This document shows positions 1 through 9,615 of a DNA stretch of 64,000 nucleotides, in pieces. A program made the position numbers and the translations under genes. How positions within the stretch are numbered: the stretch's first letter is position 1; each line of letters starts with the position of its first letter. The notes under the pieces are model-generated. The model saw only the letters and a program-made list of their open reading frames with translations, searched no databases and had not been told where the DNA came from. This stretch comes from CAZXIC01 sp964640195 (GTDB lineage: Archaea > Iainarchaeota > Iainarchaeia > Iainarchaeales > GCA-2688035): contig CAZXIC010000002.1 of the NCBI GenBank assembly GCA_964640195.1, forward strand, positions 1-64,000. Reading direction: 5' to 3'.

Positions 1-1431
1 GAAGAAAGCCCTCTTGACCCTTGAGAGGAGGCTGCCTGCCGCTACCTCTTCTCCCCTGAGCAGCTCGTCTGTTATGACTATTTGAGTGTCAACGCCTGTG
101 CCTACGGCTGCAACGATTCCGGCAACAGCGCCCAGGTCAAACTTGCTTATCAGGGAGGCAAAGGCTGCTGTCATGAAAACCTCGCTCAGGCCAATGAAAA
201 CCATGGGGAAGGTAAGCTTCAGGATTCTGTAGCGCAGGAACAGGACAAGTGCGACGATTGCAAGCGCAAGCAGGCCCATAAGCAGCGCATTCTGCAGGAA
301 GTTTTCACCAAGCAAAGGACTTATTGTTTCCTTGCTTATGCTTCTCACGCTGACGCTGAGGCTGCCCGACTGCAGCAGAATCTCCAGGTCTGCCCTCCTG
401 CGCTCTGCTTCCTCCAGGCTTGGAGCCAAGCCGAAAATCTGCAGCTTGTCCATCGGCTGGGCATCGGAAAGCTGCGCAACGTCCATTTGCGCAACGCTTT
501 CGCCTAAGCCGATGATGGAGCGCAAGCCGACGGCATCGAAAACAAAGGGCGCTTCCTCTGGAACAGGGAATGCCCGCAGCTCATAGCCCGTTGAGGCCAG
601 CTGCTGTAGCAACGCGCTGTCCAGGTTGTCTGGAACAATTGCTAGCTTTTTTTGCCCTGCAAGCTGCTGCAGCTGCTGCAACTGTTCAGCGCTGAAATTG
701 CTGTCCTCCGCAATAACGTAGGGAAGGCCTGCATTCAGCAAGACCTCTTTTATCTTTGTCCCCTCTGGTATGCCCTTGCCAGGCATTCCTGCCAACAAAA
801 TCTGCTCGTCATCATAATAAGTGTTCCTGGGCATGATAAGGACAGCATTGCGTGGCCTGTCTATGAAGAAGTATGTCTGATCGCACTCGTACTCCCTGCC
901 TGTTTCCGGCGAGTAGGAAACAAGCTCGCACTTGTGGAAAGTAAGCTGCGTGAAGCGCACCGCAGCGCTGCTCCGCAAAACAAAGGGCAAAATCCAGCGG
1001 ATGAAATCGCCCTCCCTGTAAAGCCCGTAGCCCCTTGCAGGGTCTTTCGGCATTTCGATTATGTCCTCGCCTGTGAAAATCACGTTGCCGTCAATCATCG
1101 CCTCAAACACGCCTTGTTTCTTGAGCAAGCCTTCAATCCTCTCAATTGTCGCTGGGTCGGTTTCTGCAACCTGTGCAATAACGAAGCTGTCGCCAAAGAA
1201 GTTGACGCTGGTGTCCCTGAGGCCTGTCCAGTCAAGCCTCTGCTGGATTGTTGAAACAATCCTTGACCGTTCAGCAGGGTCTGCTACCGGCTCTGCAAGC
1301 TGCACTTGGAAAAGTGTGCCGCCCTCAAAGTCTATCCCAAACTGTATTCCCTTGATGCCGATAATCAGGGCACTCGCTACAAGGAAAAGCAACAGCAGAA
1401 GAATCCTCCAGTTTCTAATCAACGCAGCCAT
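1..1431 (-). CDS. secD: Protein-export membrane protein SecD (3' part outside window)
   Basis: Accessory subunit of the Sec translocon that uses the proton motive force to help pull secreted proteins across the membrane, acting with SecF. The reading frame runs from an ATG at 1431 to the window edge without a stop, giving 477 codons. It starts with one membrane segment (about residues 8-27) followed by a GIDFEGGT motif typical of SecD/SecF, then a long extracytoplasmic region, then the first helices of the second membrane block (from about residue 395) with a VGTGVDTQIVITDE stretch matching the conserved SecD motif. The start lies 9 nt after the secF stop, so the two form an operon in the order secF-secD. 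The C-terminal helices lie outside the window. Assignment is confident from the motifs and the partner gene. Confidence 0.93.
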   Translation of the reverse strand, partial: MAALIRNWRILLLLLFLVASALIIGIKGIQFGIDFEGGTLFQVQLAEPVADPAERSRIVSTIQQRLDWTGLRDTSVNFFGDSFVIAQVAETDPATIERIEGLLKKQGVFEAMIDGNVIFTGEDIIEMPKDPARGYGLYREGDFIRWILPFVLRSSAAVRFTQLTFHKCELVSYSPETGREYECDQTYFFIDRPRNAVLIMPRNTYYDDEQILLAGMPGKGIPEGTKIKEVLLNAGLPYVIAEDSNFSAEQLQQLQQLAGQKKLAIVPDNLDSALLQQLASTGYELRAFPVPEEAPFVFDAVGLRSIIGLGESVAQMDVAQLSDAQPMDKLQIFGLAPSLEEAERRRADLEILLQSGSLSVSVRSISKETISPLLGENFLQNALLMGLLALAIVALVLFLRYRILKLTFPMVFIGLSEVFMTAAFASLISKFDLGAVAGIVAAVGTGVDTQIVITDELLRGEEVAAGSLLSRVKRAFF

Positions 1432-1440
1432 GGGCAATCA

Positions 1441-2514
1441 CTAAAATAACGATTTCTCCTTCCTGCTTTCAACGTACCACAAAAGCACTGGTGCGTTCAT
1501 CAGCCAGGTTGAGATGAGGTCTGCAAGCAGCCCGAACAGCAAAACAACGGCTATGGCAAAAATCACTTCGATTTGGTTCAGGTAGCTTACGGCAATCATT
1601 GCAATCAGCGCCGCAATCGTCGTGCCAGTCATTGTAAAGCCTGTGAGCATGCTTTCAAAAGCCCTTTCGCTGGGCGCCTTGCCGGCAGAGGAGAGCATCC
1701 TTGTCGTAAGCATTATGTCTGTGTCAACGCTGTAACCAATCAGCATTAACAGTGCGGGAATGCTGCTCAATGAGAGCGGGATGCTGAATAAAGCCATCAA
1801 GGCAAGAGCACCAGCAATGTCAAACGCGGCTGCAGCAATCACTGCAGCGCTTGGTACGATTTTCCTGAAGAAAACGAATATTACTGCAACTATGAGGATG
1901 CCTGCAAATACCGCAACATTGAATGCTGTCTGCCAGAAGCTCTCGCCGAGCGTTGGGCTAACATCCCTTCTTTGGAATGCAACTTCTTCACCCAGATTAA
2001 AGTGCTGGGCTATGAGCGATTGCATTTTTTCGTTCATGTCCTTGTTTGCTTCAATCAGGTACAGTTCAGCCTGGGCAACTGCTTCGCTTGCATCGGTAGG
2101 AAGGGTTGTTTCCTCAAGGTGTAGTGCGATTATCTGCACGGCATTCCTGCTGTGCTGCAGCGCAGCAGCCGGGTCTGATTCAAGCAATGCCTTTGCAGCA
2201 TCAATTTCAGCACTTGCCTGCTCAACCGTAATGTTGCTGGCGTACTGCACGTTTACCCCAAAACCGCTTGGCCCTGCCGTGCTGTGCACTTTTAGGTCTT
2301 GCAGCTGGTAGTTTGCAGAAAGCAGGCTGCGCAGCTCTGCTGCGTCAATTGGTGTGCTGCTCCTAATCAGCAAGAGGGTTCCGCCCTGCAAATCTATGCC
2401 CCTGGGAACGGTTGGCCACACGAGAATTATGAAGAGGAATGCAGCGAAAAGCACTGCAGGCACTAGCACGAAGCGCCTGTACTTCTTTCCTTCATAGAAA
2501 TTGTCCAGAGCCAA
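1441..2514 (-). CDS. secF: Protein-export membrane protein SecF
   Basis: Partner of SecD in the Sec accessory complex. It shows a first membrane segment, a GIDLQGGT motif, an extracytoplasmic domain and a block of membrane helices with the conserved YSVDTDIMLTTRML stretch. The open frame extends upstream to an ATG at 2640, but that would overlap the divergent GTPase start at 2629 and would place the homologous N-terminus (YEGKKYRRF) about 50 residues into the protein. I prefer a TTG at 2514 (or 2523), which sits behind a GGGGG tract and leaves room for an AT-rich divergent promoter at about 2525-2628. No ATG or GTG is available in frame there. This makes about 357 residues, a usual SecF length. 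The identity is secure; the start is not. Confidence 0.9.
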   Translation of the reverse strand: MALDNFYEGKKYRRFVLVPAVLFAAFLFIILVWPTVPRGIDLQGGTLLLIRSSTPIDAAELRSLLSANYQLQDLKVHSTAGPSGFGVNVQYASNITVEQASAEIDAAKALLESDPAAALQHSRNAVQIIALHLEETTLPTDASEAVAQAELYLIEANKDMNEKMQSLIAQHFNLGEEVAFQRRDVSPTLGESFWQTAFNVAVFAGILIVAVIFVFFRKIVPSAAVIAAAAFDIAGALALMALFSIPLSLSSIPALLMLIGYSVDTDIMLTTRMLSSAGKAPSERAFESMLTGFTMTGTTIAALIAMIAVSYLNQIEVIFAIAVVLLFGLLADLISTWLMNAPVLLWYVESRKEKSLF

Positions 2515-2628
2515 ACCAAGCAAACCCCCAATTGCGCCAAAAAGGAATTTAACCCATTTGATATTCTTTTTAAAAAAGGCTTTATAACAAATAATTAAAT
2601 AAACAATTAAAAAGCTTGTAGGGAGAAA

Positions 2629-3621
2629 ATGAGGCTGCAATTACCGCTGCTGCCGGCATCCAAACAGCTGGTTGACATCGCTTTCAGGAAAGCGAGGAAA
2701 AGCGCTGTAAGAATGCGCAGGCAGAAGAACAGGCTCAAGAATGCGAAAAGCCAAGGCATTAAAAAAATAGAGGCGAGCTGCAATTACTTTACTGGAAGGC
2801 TGCAGCAGGCAGTCAAGGGCTTTCCATCAATGCAGAAACTGCACCCCTTTTACAGGGAGCTTATTGGGGCAACTGTTGAGCTGGACGCAATGCTCAGGGC
2901 GCTTGCCCAGATGAACGCTGCATGCAGAATCGCGGTAAGGCTGAAAAGGCAATACATTGGAAAAGCAAAGGCGCTGCAGCGCGGTGAAGAGAAAAGGGCT
3001 GGCATAATTGTCAAGGAATTTTACGGGAGGCTTTCATCGCTTGCAAAAAGCCTTGACAAGGCGATAGAAGCGTACAACCAAAACGCAAGGGCAATGCGTG
3101 AACTGCCAGCAGTGCAGTTTGATTTGCCGAGTGTGATAATTGCCGGCTGCCCGAACACAGGGAAAAGCACTATTCTTGGCAGGCTGACCAAAAGCAGGCC
3201 TAAGGTTGCTGCCTATCCGTTCACAACACAGCATCTGCAGATAGGGCATCTTATACATAACCAAAAGCCCTGGCTGAGGCTGCAGCTGATTGATACCCCT
3301 GGCCTGCTGGACAGGTCCTTGGAAAAGAGGAACAAGGCTGAGAGAAAGGCAATTGCCGCATTGCGCCATCTGGCAGATGCGATTGTTTTCGTTGTCGACC
3401 CTACAATGAGGTGCGGCTTTGCTCTAAGCGAGCAGATAAGCCTGTTAAATGATATTAAAAGGGAATTTAAAGGGAGCAAGATTTTTGTTGCACTGAACAA
3501 GGCAGATGCTGCAAGCGAAGCCGAATTGGACGCAGCGAAAAAGGCCGTTGGCGGAAAAGTGCTGCTGGAAGGCCATGGAATGGAAAGCCTGCTTGGGCAG
3601 CAACTGCAGTGCTTGCTTTAA
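2629..3621 (+). CDS. NOG1-like Obg-family GTPase
   Basis: A GTP-binding protein of the Obg/NOG1 group, whose members act in maturation of the large ribosomal subunit. The 330 residues show an N-terminal helical region rich in Lys and Arg (about 1-160) followed by a G domain: G1 GCPNTGKST (173-181), G2 YPFTT (196-200), G3 DTPG (222-225) and G4 NKAD (290-293). This is the archaeal NOG1 architecture and length; the long C-terminal tail of eukaryotic NOG1 is absent. It is transcribed divergently from secF, and an AT-rich spacer carries the promoters. Its ribosomal role is inferred from the family. Confidence 0.88.
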   Translation: MRLQLPLLPASKQLVDIAFRKARKSAVRMRRQKNRLKNAKSQGIKKIEASCNYFTGRLQQAVKGFPSMQKLHPFYRELIGATVELDAMLRALAQMNAACRIAVRLKRQYIGKAKALQRGEEKRAGIIVKEFYGRLSSLAKSLDKAIEAYNQNARAMRELPAVQFDLPSVIIAGCPNTGKSTILGRLTKSRPKVAAYPFTTQHLQIGHLIHNQKPWLRLQLIDTPGLLDRSLEKRNKAERKAIAALRHLADAIVFVVDPTMRCGFALSEQISLLNDIKREFKGSKIFVALNKADAASEAELDAAKKAVGGKVLLEGHGMESLLGQQLQCLL

Positions 3622-3711
3622 AATTTTTTCCTTCATAGTATTATATTGGCTATCAAGTCAAGTGGATTTTAATTTAGCTTTCTGCTTGGCGCTGATTTTG
3701 GGGGTGCCAGG

Positions 3712-3987
3712 ATGGATGCGGAAGTAAAGAAGGAAATGCAACAGCTGCTTGAGCTAATGCAAGAGGTTGTTGATGACAGGAGCGTACCGAGAAACATCAG
3801 GACGATTCTGGAAGAGGCAACGCAAAAGCTGTCAGGGAAGAAAGTGAAGGTAGAGGACTTCAGTTCTGCGATTTACCTGCTGGATGACGTAAGCAACGAC
3901 ATCAACATGCCCAGCCACACAAGGACTGACATCTGGGAGATAATCAGCAAAGCAGAGGCAATAAAAGAGAAGATAAAGGAGCGATAA
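3712..3987 (+). CDS. UPF0147 family protein
   Basis: A 91-residue, mostly helical acidic protein of the archaeal UPF0147 family, function unknown. The family signature is clear: an N-terminal helix, a DDRSVPRNIR segment (about 20-29), then SSAIYLLDDVSNDINMPSHT (about 47-66) and a C-terminal helix. The ATG at 3712 follows a purine-rich GGGGGTGCCAGG. Its stop is 6 nt upstream of the DNA polymerase small-subunit start, so it is probably co-transcribed with the PolD genes. That linkage could hint at a role in DNA metabolism, but nothing in the sequence shows one. Confidence 0.85.
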   Translation: MDAEVKKEMQQLLELMQEVVDDRSVPRNIRTILEEATQKLSGKKVKVEDFSSAIYLLDDVSNDINMPSHTRTDIWEIISKAEAIKEKIKER

Positions 3988-3993
3988 CCTGCG

Positions 3994-5514
3994 ATGCAGT
4001 TGGCTGAAGTAAAGGAAAAAGAAAAGGTTGTTGTTGACTACGCTACCCTGAAACAGGCGCTGATTGACGAAAACGCCGTGCAGCTGCTTGCAGCCAAAGA
4101 GGGTTTCGAGCAGATAATCGATGAGCTGCTTTCAGAGGGCACATTCTTCATAGACCAGAACGCGGTTGAGAAAAAACTGTTGAGGACAAAAATCAGCACA
4201 CTGGCGAAAGGGGAAGCGGTTGTGCAAAAAAAGCGCTTCAAGCCGCTTGCAAAAGAAACAGCAGCAGAGCTGCATATACTGTCGCAGTACGATGTAACAG
4301 GGCAGAGCAAAAGCAGCGGGACAGTGCAGGACTTCCTGGACTACTTCCAGAGAAAATTCGATTTGCTCTCAGCAATGCTGAGGAAAAGGCATACGATAAA
4401 CCCAAGGCCAATAAAGAGGCTCAAGGCAGTGCCAAAGGGCACAGCCGTTGACGTAATCGGAATGGTTTCAAGGAAGTGGGTGAGCAAAAACGGCAACATC
4501 GCAATGCAACTTGAGGACAAAGAGGCGAAATGCATTGCCCTGGTGCTGAAAGACGACCCTGTTCTCACTGCAGCGGCAGAGCGCATAATGAATGACGACG
4601 TTATCGCGGTAAAGGCAATCAAATGGCAGCAGGCTATGCTGATTGTCAAGGAAATCCTGCGGCCGGACCTGCCCGTAAGGGAAGCTAAAAGGGCGGAACG
4701 CAGCGTTGCAATTGCCTCAATAAGCGACATACACGTCGGAAGCAAGCTTTTCCTTGAAAAGCCCTTCAACTCCTTCCTTCAGTGGCTGAACGGCAAAACA
4801 AAAAGCAAGAAGGAGATGGAGAAGGTCGGCAGAATAAAGTACTTGATTGTAAGCGGCGACAACATTGACGGCATCGGCATCTACCCAAACCAGTTCAACG
4901 AACTGAACATCAAAGATGTATATGAGCAGTACGAAGAGTTGAGCAAATTCCTCACGCAGGTGCCGGAATACATTGAAGTGATGATTTGCCCTGGGCAGCA
5001 CGATGCTGTGCGTTGGGCTGACCCGCAGCCCGCCATTCCCGAACAGTTTGCGCCAGAACTGCACAAGCTGTCAAACATTCACTTTGTGGGCTCGCCAAGC
5101 TGGGTTTCAATTGAAAGGCTTACCACGATGATTTACCACGGCGCTGCACTGCACGACTTGATTTCCTCAGTGGGCTTTTTGAGTTCGGAGCATCCGGAAG
5201 AGGCAATGATTGAGGCGCTGCAGAGGCGCGACCTGATGGCTGCATACGGTATGAAGCAACCTTACATGCCGGAAAAAGAGGACTTCATGGTTATAAGGCA
5301 CGAGCCAGACCTCGTTTACATAGGCGACATGCACCATAACGCCTATGGCAGTTACAGGGGCACGACAGTAATCAACAGCGGAACCTGGCAAAGCAGGACA
5401 AACTACCAGGTAAAGCTTGGGCACGTGCCAACCCCCTGCATTGTCCCAGTGCTGAACCTTGCAACGGGGAAAATAAGCGAAAACCACTTCCTGCACGAGG
5501 AGAGGGTGCCATAA
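3994..5514 (+). CDS. polB: DNA polymerase D small subunit DP1 (exonuclease subunit)
   Basis: Small subunit of the archaeal D-family replicative DNA polymerase, carrying the 3'-5' proofreading exonuclease. The 506 residues contain an N-terminal helical region, an OB-fold segment (about 145-225) and a calcineurin-like phosphoesterase domain with the metal-binding motifs DIH (245-247), GDN (288-290), GQHD (334-337), YHG (381-383) and GDMHHN (444-449). The GQHD form in place of GNHD is normal for this family. The length is at the short end for DP1 because the N-terminal linker is modest. The stop codon is followed immediately by the DP2 ATG at 5515, so the two subunits are translationally coupled and should be made in matched amounts. 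Confidence 0.97.
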   Translation: MQLAEVKEKEKVVVDYATLKQALIDENAVQLLAAKEGFEQIIDELLSEGTFFIDQNAVEKKLLRTKISTLAKGEAVVQKKRFKPLAKETAAELHILSQYDVTGQSKSSGTVQDFLDYFQRKFDLLSAMLRKRHTINPRPIKRLKAVPKGTAVDVIGMVSRKWVSKNGNIAMQLEDKEAKCIALVLKDDPVLTAAAERIMNDDVIAVKAIKWQQAMLIVKEILRPDLPVREAKRAERSVAIASISDIHVGSKLFLEKPFNSFLQWLNGKTKSKKEMEKVGRIKYLIVSGDNIDGIGIYPNQFNELNIKDVYEQYEELSKFLTQVPEYIEVMICPGQHDAVRWADPQPAIPEQFAPELHKLSNIHFVGSPSWVSIERLTTMIYHGAALHDLISSVGFLSSEHPEEAMIEALQRRDLMAAYGMKQPYMPEKEDFMVIRHEPDLVYIGDMHHNAYGSYRGTTVINSGTWQSRTNYQVKLGHVPTPCIVPVLNLATGKISENHFLHEERVP

Positions 5515-8500
5515 ATGCGCTTTAAGCTGGAGATTGAAGCAGAGCCTGCAATAAAAAAATACTACGGGGAAATCGCTGCCGAGGTGGAAAAACAGCTTGC
5601 AGTGGCGGAAAAGGCAAAGGCGCTTGGGTTTGATGTAAGCACCTCCATTGAAACAACGCCGGTTACAGACCTTGCCGACAGGACAGAGACTATTATCGGC
5701 CCGCCTGGAATCGCGAAGAAGTACAGGGAAGTCATTGAGGAAAAGAAAGGCGACAGGATGCAGGCTATTTTCCAGTTGTTCAGGGAAATAATTGAACAGC
5801 GCTGGTGCAAGATTGCTGACGAGCAAAAGCGCGTTGAGCAGGCAATCAAGACATGCCTTGTCCTGAGTACAGAAGGCGTTGTTGTCGCGCCGCTTGACGG
5901 CGTTCCCGAAATAAAGATAAGCAGGAATCCTGACGGAAGCAGTTACATAGACATATATTACGCTGGACCGATAAGGGCAGCAGGCGGCACTGCCGCTGTC
6001 CTTCCCCTGATTCTCGGGGACTATGCAAGACAGCTGCTCGGCTTGGACAGGTTCAAGCCAACAGATGACGAGGTTGAAAGGTATGTTGAGGAGTGCCAGA
6101 TTTACGAGGAGCAGGTGAGCAGGCAGTATAAGCTGAGCGACGACGAGATCAGGAAAATCGTGAGGGGCTGCACTGTTTGCATTAACGGCGAGCCCACAGA
6201 GGAAAGAGAGGTTGCAGTTCACAGGAATCTGCCCAGGATAGAAAGCAACAGGGTCAGGGGCGGCATGTGCCTTGTGATAAGCGAGGGCGTTGCAATGAAG
6301 GCACCAAAGATTCTGCGCTTTGCAAATGGGCTTGACTTGGACTGGAGCTGGCTTGAGGGCATAATAAAGATTGCCAAGAGCGAAAGCGGCGAAAGGAAAA
6401 TCGGGCCAAATGAAAAGTTTTTAGAGGGCACTGCGGCAGGCAGGCCGATTTTCTGCTATCCCAGCACAGTTGGCGGCTTGAGGCTTCGCTTCGGCAGGGC
6501 AAGGAACATGGGGATAATGGGAAAAGGGATGCACCCTGCAACGATGCACCTGCTTGACGGCTTTGTTGCTGTTGCAACACAGATAAAAGTTGAGAGGCCC
6601 GGCAAGGCAGCTGGCATTTTCCCTGTTGACAGCATTGAAGGACCAATTGTAAGGCTGGCTAACGGCAGCGTTGAAAAGGTAAGCAGCTTGCAGCAGGCGA
6701 TTGAGTTAAAGCCGAGGATGGAAAAAATCCTTTTCCTCGGCGATTTGCTTGTAAGCGTTGGCGATTTCCGGTACAGCGCGCACCCGCTTGTTCCGGTTGG
6801 CTACTGCCCTGAGTGGTGGGCGCTTGAGCTGCAAAGGCAGCTGAGAAAAATCCCAGTGGATTTGAAGCAGTTTTGGGGGTTTTTGCGCAACCCAAGCGGG
6901 GTCAGCGTTGCAGAGGCAATTGAGTTAAGTGAGCGTTACAACGTGCCCCTGCACCCGAATGCGCTGCACTACTATGCGGCGCTTGAAAAGGATGAATTGG
7001 TTAAGCTGATTGGATTTCTACAGGCGGGCAGGGCAGTTAAGAAAAATAAAAAAATCCACTCAATTGAATTGCGGCTTGAGCCAGCTGCAAAAATACTGCT
7101 CGAAAAGATAGGGCTGCCGCACAAGGTAGAGGGGAAAAAGATAGTGATTGCTGGAAATGAGGCCCTCTGCCTGGAAAAAACGCTTGCACTGGAAAAGAAG
7201 CGCGAGGAGATTTCTGGAATTGTTGAGAAGGCAAAGGATGTGATTGACGCCCTGAACAAGTTGAGTGGAATAGTTGTAAGAGATTTGTGCGGCACTTTTG
7301 TCGGAAGCAGAATGGGCAGGCCTGAAGCAAGCAGGCCGAGGAAGATGGCTGGAAACCCAAATGTTCTTTTCCCGATAGGGCTGCACGGCGGCAGCACCAG
7401 GTCAATCAACAAGGCAATGGCAAGCGAAGCAGACGGAAAGCCAGGCAACATAATCGTTGAAATAGCCCTGTACAGGTGCCCGAACTGCAGGGAAACGCGT
7501 GAGGGGCCTTTCTGCCACCAATGCGGCAAAAGGACAGAGAAAAAAAATTTGTGCCCGAACTGCGGCAGCATCGCTGATGAAGAGAAGTGCGGGCGCTGCG
7601 GCGCTGTAACCGCGCCGAGCAGCAACAGGCGGATTGACCTGGGTTTGCTCATGCAACATGCAGCAAGGAATCTCGGCATTAAGGTACCGCAGCTGGTCAA
7701 AGGCGTCAGGGGCACGATAAACAGGAAAAAGATAACAGAGCCGCTGGAAAAGGGCTTGCTCAGGGCAAAGCATGACATGCACATTTTCAGGGATGCAACG
7801 ATAAGGTACGAGCTGATTAACGCCCCGTTAAGCCATTTCAAGCCGGAGGAAATCGGAACCGGTGTTGAAAAGCTGCGTGAGCTGGGGTACACAAAGGACA
7901 TTGACGGAAAAGAGCTGCGTGATGCAAACCAGATGCTTGAATTGATGCCGCAGGACATGATAATCCACGAAGAGGCTGGAACATTCTTTGTGAGGGTAAT
8001 GCAGTTCATTGATGAATTGCTGCAGCGCTTCTACAAAGCGCAGCCTTACTTCAACGCAAAGCTGAAGGATGACCTGATTGGGCAGCTTTTGCTCGGGCTC
8101 GCGCCGCACACCAGCGCAGCAATAGTCGGCAGGGTTATCGGCTACACAAAGGCAAGGTGCTGTTTCGCGCACCCATTCTTCCACCAGACAAAGAGGAGGA
8201 ACATTGACGGCGACCAGGACAGCCTGATGCTGCTGATGGACGGCCTGCTGAACTTTTCGCATTCATATCTCCCGAGCAGCAGAGGGGGCAGGATGGATGC
8301 GCCGCTTGTGTTCACGGTTGCATTAAAGCCAAGTGAGATTGACAACGAATGCCACGATATGGAGAAATGCAGCGCTTACCCCCTCGAGCTGTATGAAATG
8401 GCTCAACGAATACTGCCCCCTGACATCGCGGGGATTGAAAGGGTTGCAGACAGCTTGGGCAAGCAGAGCCAGTACAGCGGCTTTGGCTTTACGCATCCCA

Positions 8501-8952
8501 CCAGCAAATTCGATGCAGGACCGACAACAAGCAAGTACGTTGCCCTGAACACGATGGAGGAAAAGATCAGGAGCCAGGCGAAATTGCAGACACGAATTGC
8601 TGCTTGCAATGCAAAGGACGCATTGGAAAGGACGATGGTATCGCACCTGCTGCCGGATTTGATTGGGAACACAAGGGCTTTCAGCAGGCAGACTTTTAGG
8701 TGCACGAACTGCAACAGCAGGATCAGGAGGCCGCCGCTTGACGGGAAATGCCCGAAGTGCGGGCAGCCCAAGATAATTCTCACAGTAAACGAGGGCGGCG
8801 TGCGCAAATACCTGGAAATTGCAAGGAATATTGCAAGGGAATACCAGCTAAGCAACTACTTACAGCAGAGGATTGAACTGATTGGGCAGGAGATAGACAG
8901 TCTTTTCACAAACCAGCAGCAGGAACAGAAAAAGCTGGCGGAGTTTGTTTAA
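5515..8952 (+). CDS. polC: DNA polymerase D large subunit DP2 (catalytic)
   Basis: Catalytic subunit of the archaeal replicative polymerase PolD, which has a two-barrel catalytic core related to multisubunit RNA polymerase. The 1145-residue protein shows the conserved N-terminal domain, a GPIRAAGGTAA motif (about 150-160), an IDGDQDS active-site motif with D898, D900 and D902 as metal ligands, and clusters of CxxC zinc-binding pairs around 655-705 and again near the C-terminus (CTNC...CPKC, about 1063-1084). The C-terminal QEIDSLF is a possible PCNA-interaction motif. No intein is present, although inteins are common in this gene elsewhere. It directly follows DP1 with no spacer. The 3' end overlaps the convergent ORF at 8949 by 4 nt. 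Confidence 0.97.
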   Translation: MRFKLEIEAEPAIKKYYGEIAAEVEKQLAVAEKAKALGFDVSTSIETTPVTDLADRTETIIGPPGIAKKYREVIEEKKGDRMQAIFQLFREIIEQRWCKIADEQKRVEQAIKTCLVLSTEGVVVAPLDGVPEIKISRNPDGSSYIDIYYAGPIRAAGGTAAVLPLILGDYARQLLGLDRFKPTDDEVERYVEECQIYEEQVSRQYKLSDDEIRKIVRGCTVCINGEPTEEREVAVHRNLPRIESNRVRGGMCLVISEGVAMKAPKILRFANGLDLDWSWLEGIIKIAKSESGERKIGPNEKFLEGTAAGRPIFCYPSTVGGLRLRFGRARNMGIMGKGMHPATMHLLDGFVAVATQIKVERPGKAAGIFPVDSIEGPIVRLANGSVEKVSSLQQAIELKPRMEKILFLGDLLVSVGDFRYSAHPLVPVGYCPEWWALELQRQLRKIPVDLKQFWGFLRNPSGVSVAEAIELSERYNVPLHPNALHYYAALEKDELVKLIGFLQAGRAVKKNKKIHSIELRLEPAAKILLEKIGLPHKVEGKKIVIAGNEALCLEKTLALEKKREEISGIVEKAKDVIDALNKLSGIVVRDLCGTFVGSRMGRPEASRPRKMAGNPNVLFPIGLHGGSTRSINKAMASEADGKPGNIIVEIALYRCPNCRETREGPFCHQCGKRTEKKNLCPNCGSIADEEKCGRCGAVTAPSSNRRIDLGLLMQHAARNLGIKVPQLVKGVRGTINRKKITEPLEKGLLRAKHDMHIFRDATIRYELINAPLSHFKPEEIGTGVEKLRELGYTKDIDGKELRDANQMLELMPQDMIIHEEAGTFFVRVMQFIDELLQRFYKAQPYFNAKLKDDLIGQLLLGLAPHTSAAIVGRVIGYTKARCCFAHPFFHQTKRRNIDGDQDSLMLLMDGLLNFSHSYLPSSRGGRMDAPLVFTVALKPSEIDNECHDMEKCSAYPLELYEMAQRILPPDIAGIERVADSLGKQSQYSGFGFTHPTSKFDAGPTTSKYVALNTMEEKIRSQAKLQTRIAACNAKDALERTMVSHLLPDLIGNTRAFSRQTFRCTNCNSRIRRPPLDGKCPKCGQPKIILTVNEGGVRKYLEIARNIAREYQLSNYLQQRIELIGQEIDSLFTNQQQEQKKLAEFV

Positions 8953-9578
8953 ATTCTTCTTTTTCTAGCGAAGTTTCTTTTTGTTATCTTGTAAGCCTTG
9001 ATTGCCTTGTAGTGCATTCGTGACATTTGAGCGATAATCCTAGACTTCAAGGGTGGTTTTCCGAGATCAATTATCTCTCTGTGATCAAAAGCCTTTTTCA
9101 GCGCCGGAAAATGCAAAGAACCTCCGATAACAAAGTTCGGGTTTTTTCCATGCAAACCTTTTCTAAGAATCTTTTCCGTTATTGGAAACATCGCGAAATA
9201 GGTTAACCTTTTAGACCTTCGGCTTACCTTTTTGCCCGCCTCTTGCAGCAGCAGTTGCTTTTTAAACCGGCTAATAGCATAAGGGTCGCCTTTCCCCCCA
9301 ACTCCAAAAGGCAAAATATCCACATCTTTCCGCATCAAAAAATCAAAAACTTTTTCAAGAAAAACGGTTTCAGGGTCGGTCGTTGCTTTAATGGGAGCGC
9401 CTAACATTCTCTCCGCAAATCGGTTAAGCAGGTTTTCAAGCTGTATTTTAGCTAACTCAAAAGCAACCTGGTCACCTTTTTTTATGCCACGCTTCTCAAG
9501 TGCTTCAATTACTTTTTTTGCACTATCCACGCCCTCATGCTTGCAAGTAATAAGTACTGGCCCATCCTTCTTTTTCAT
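8949..9578 (-). CDS. TraB/ChaN-clan-like protein of unknown function
   Basis: A 209-residue basic protein. I recognise no close family, but the layout resembles the TraB/ChaN/Tiki clan of putative hydrolases: an early His-Glu (KHEGVD, H14 E15), an ALE-like helix ending in E41-L42, a central basic region, and a late GGSLHF motif (152-157) where TraB proteins carry a Gly-rich His motif. Clan members are metal-dependent hydrolases or of unknown role. The C-terminus is very basic (KRNFARKRRI) and could bind nucleic acid or phospholipid. No signal peptide or membrane segment is visible. It is convergent with DP2, overlapping its stop by 4 nt. The gene is certain; the clan assignment is tentative. 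Confidence 0.6.
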   Translation of the reverse strand: MKKKDGPVLITCKHEGVDSAKKVIEALEKRGIKKGDQVAFELAKIQLENLLNRFAERMLGAPIKATTDPETVFLEKVFDFLMRKDVDILPFGVGGKGDPYAISRFKKQLLLQEAGKKVSRRSKRLTYFAMFPITEKILRKGLHGKNPNFVIGGSLHFPALKKAFDHREIIDLGKPPLKSRIIAQMSRMHYKAIKAYKITKRNFARKRRI

Positions 9579-9615
9579 ACAAGAATTAGGACGCTATTTT
9601 TTAATATTACTTCCT

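Noticed and set aside
82..1254. Plus-strand frames over the first 1.25 kb
   Set aside because: They are shadows of secD, whose minus-strand frame is open to the window edge and matches the family throughout.
5167..6222. Long minus-strand open frame of 351 codons opposite the DP1/DP2 junction
   Set aside because: It lies wholly opposite two certain genes, has no family resemblance, and its open frame is explained by the codon use of the plus-strand genes.
6972..8009. Minus-strand open frame of 345 codons inside DP2
   Set aside because: Shadow of the conserved polymerase; its Ser/Leu/Phe-rich product has no motif.
5515..8952. Intein in DP2
   Set aside because: The catalytic region is continuous, with no splicing-domain motifs and normal length.
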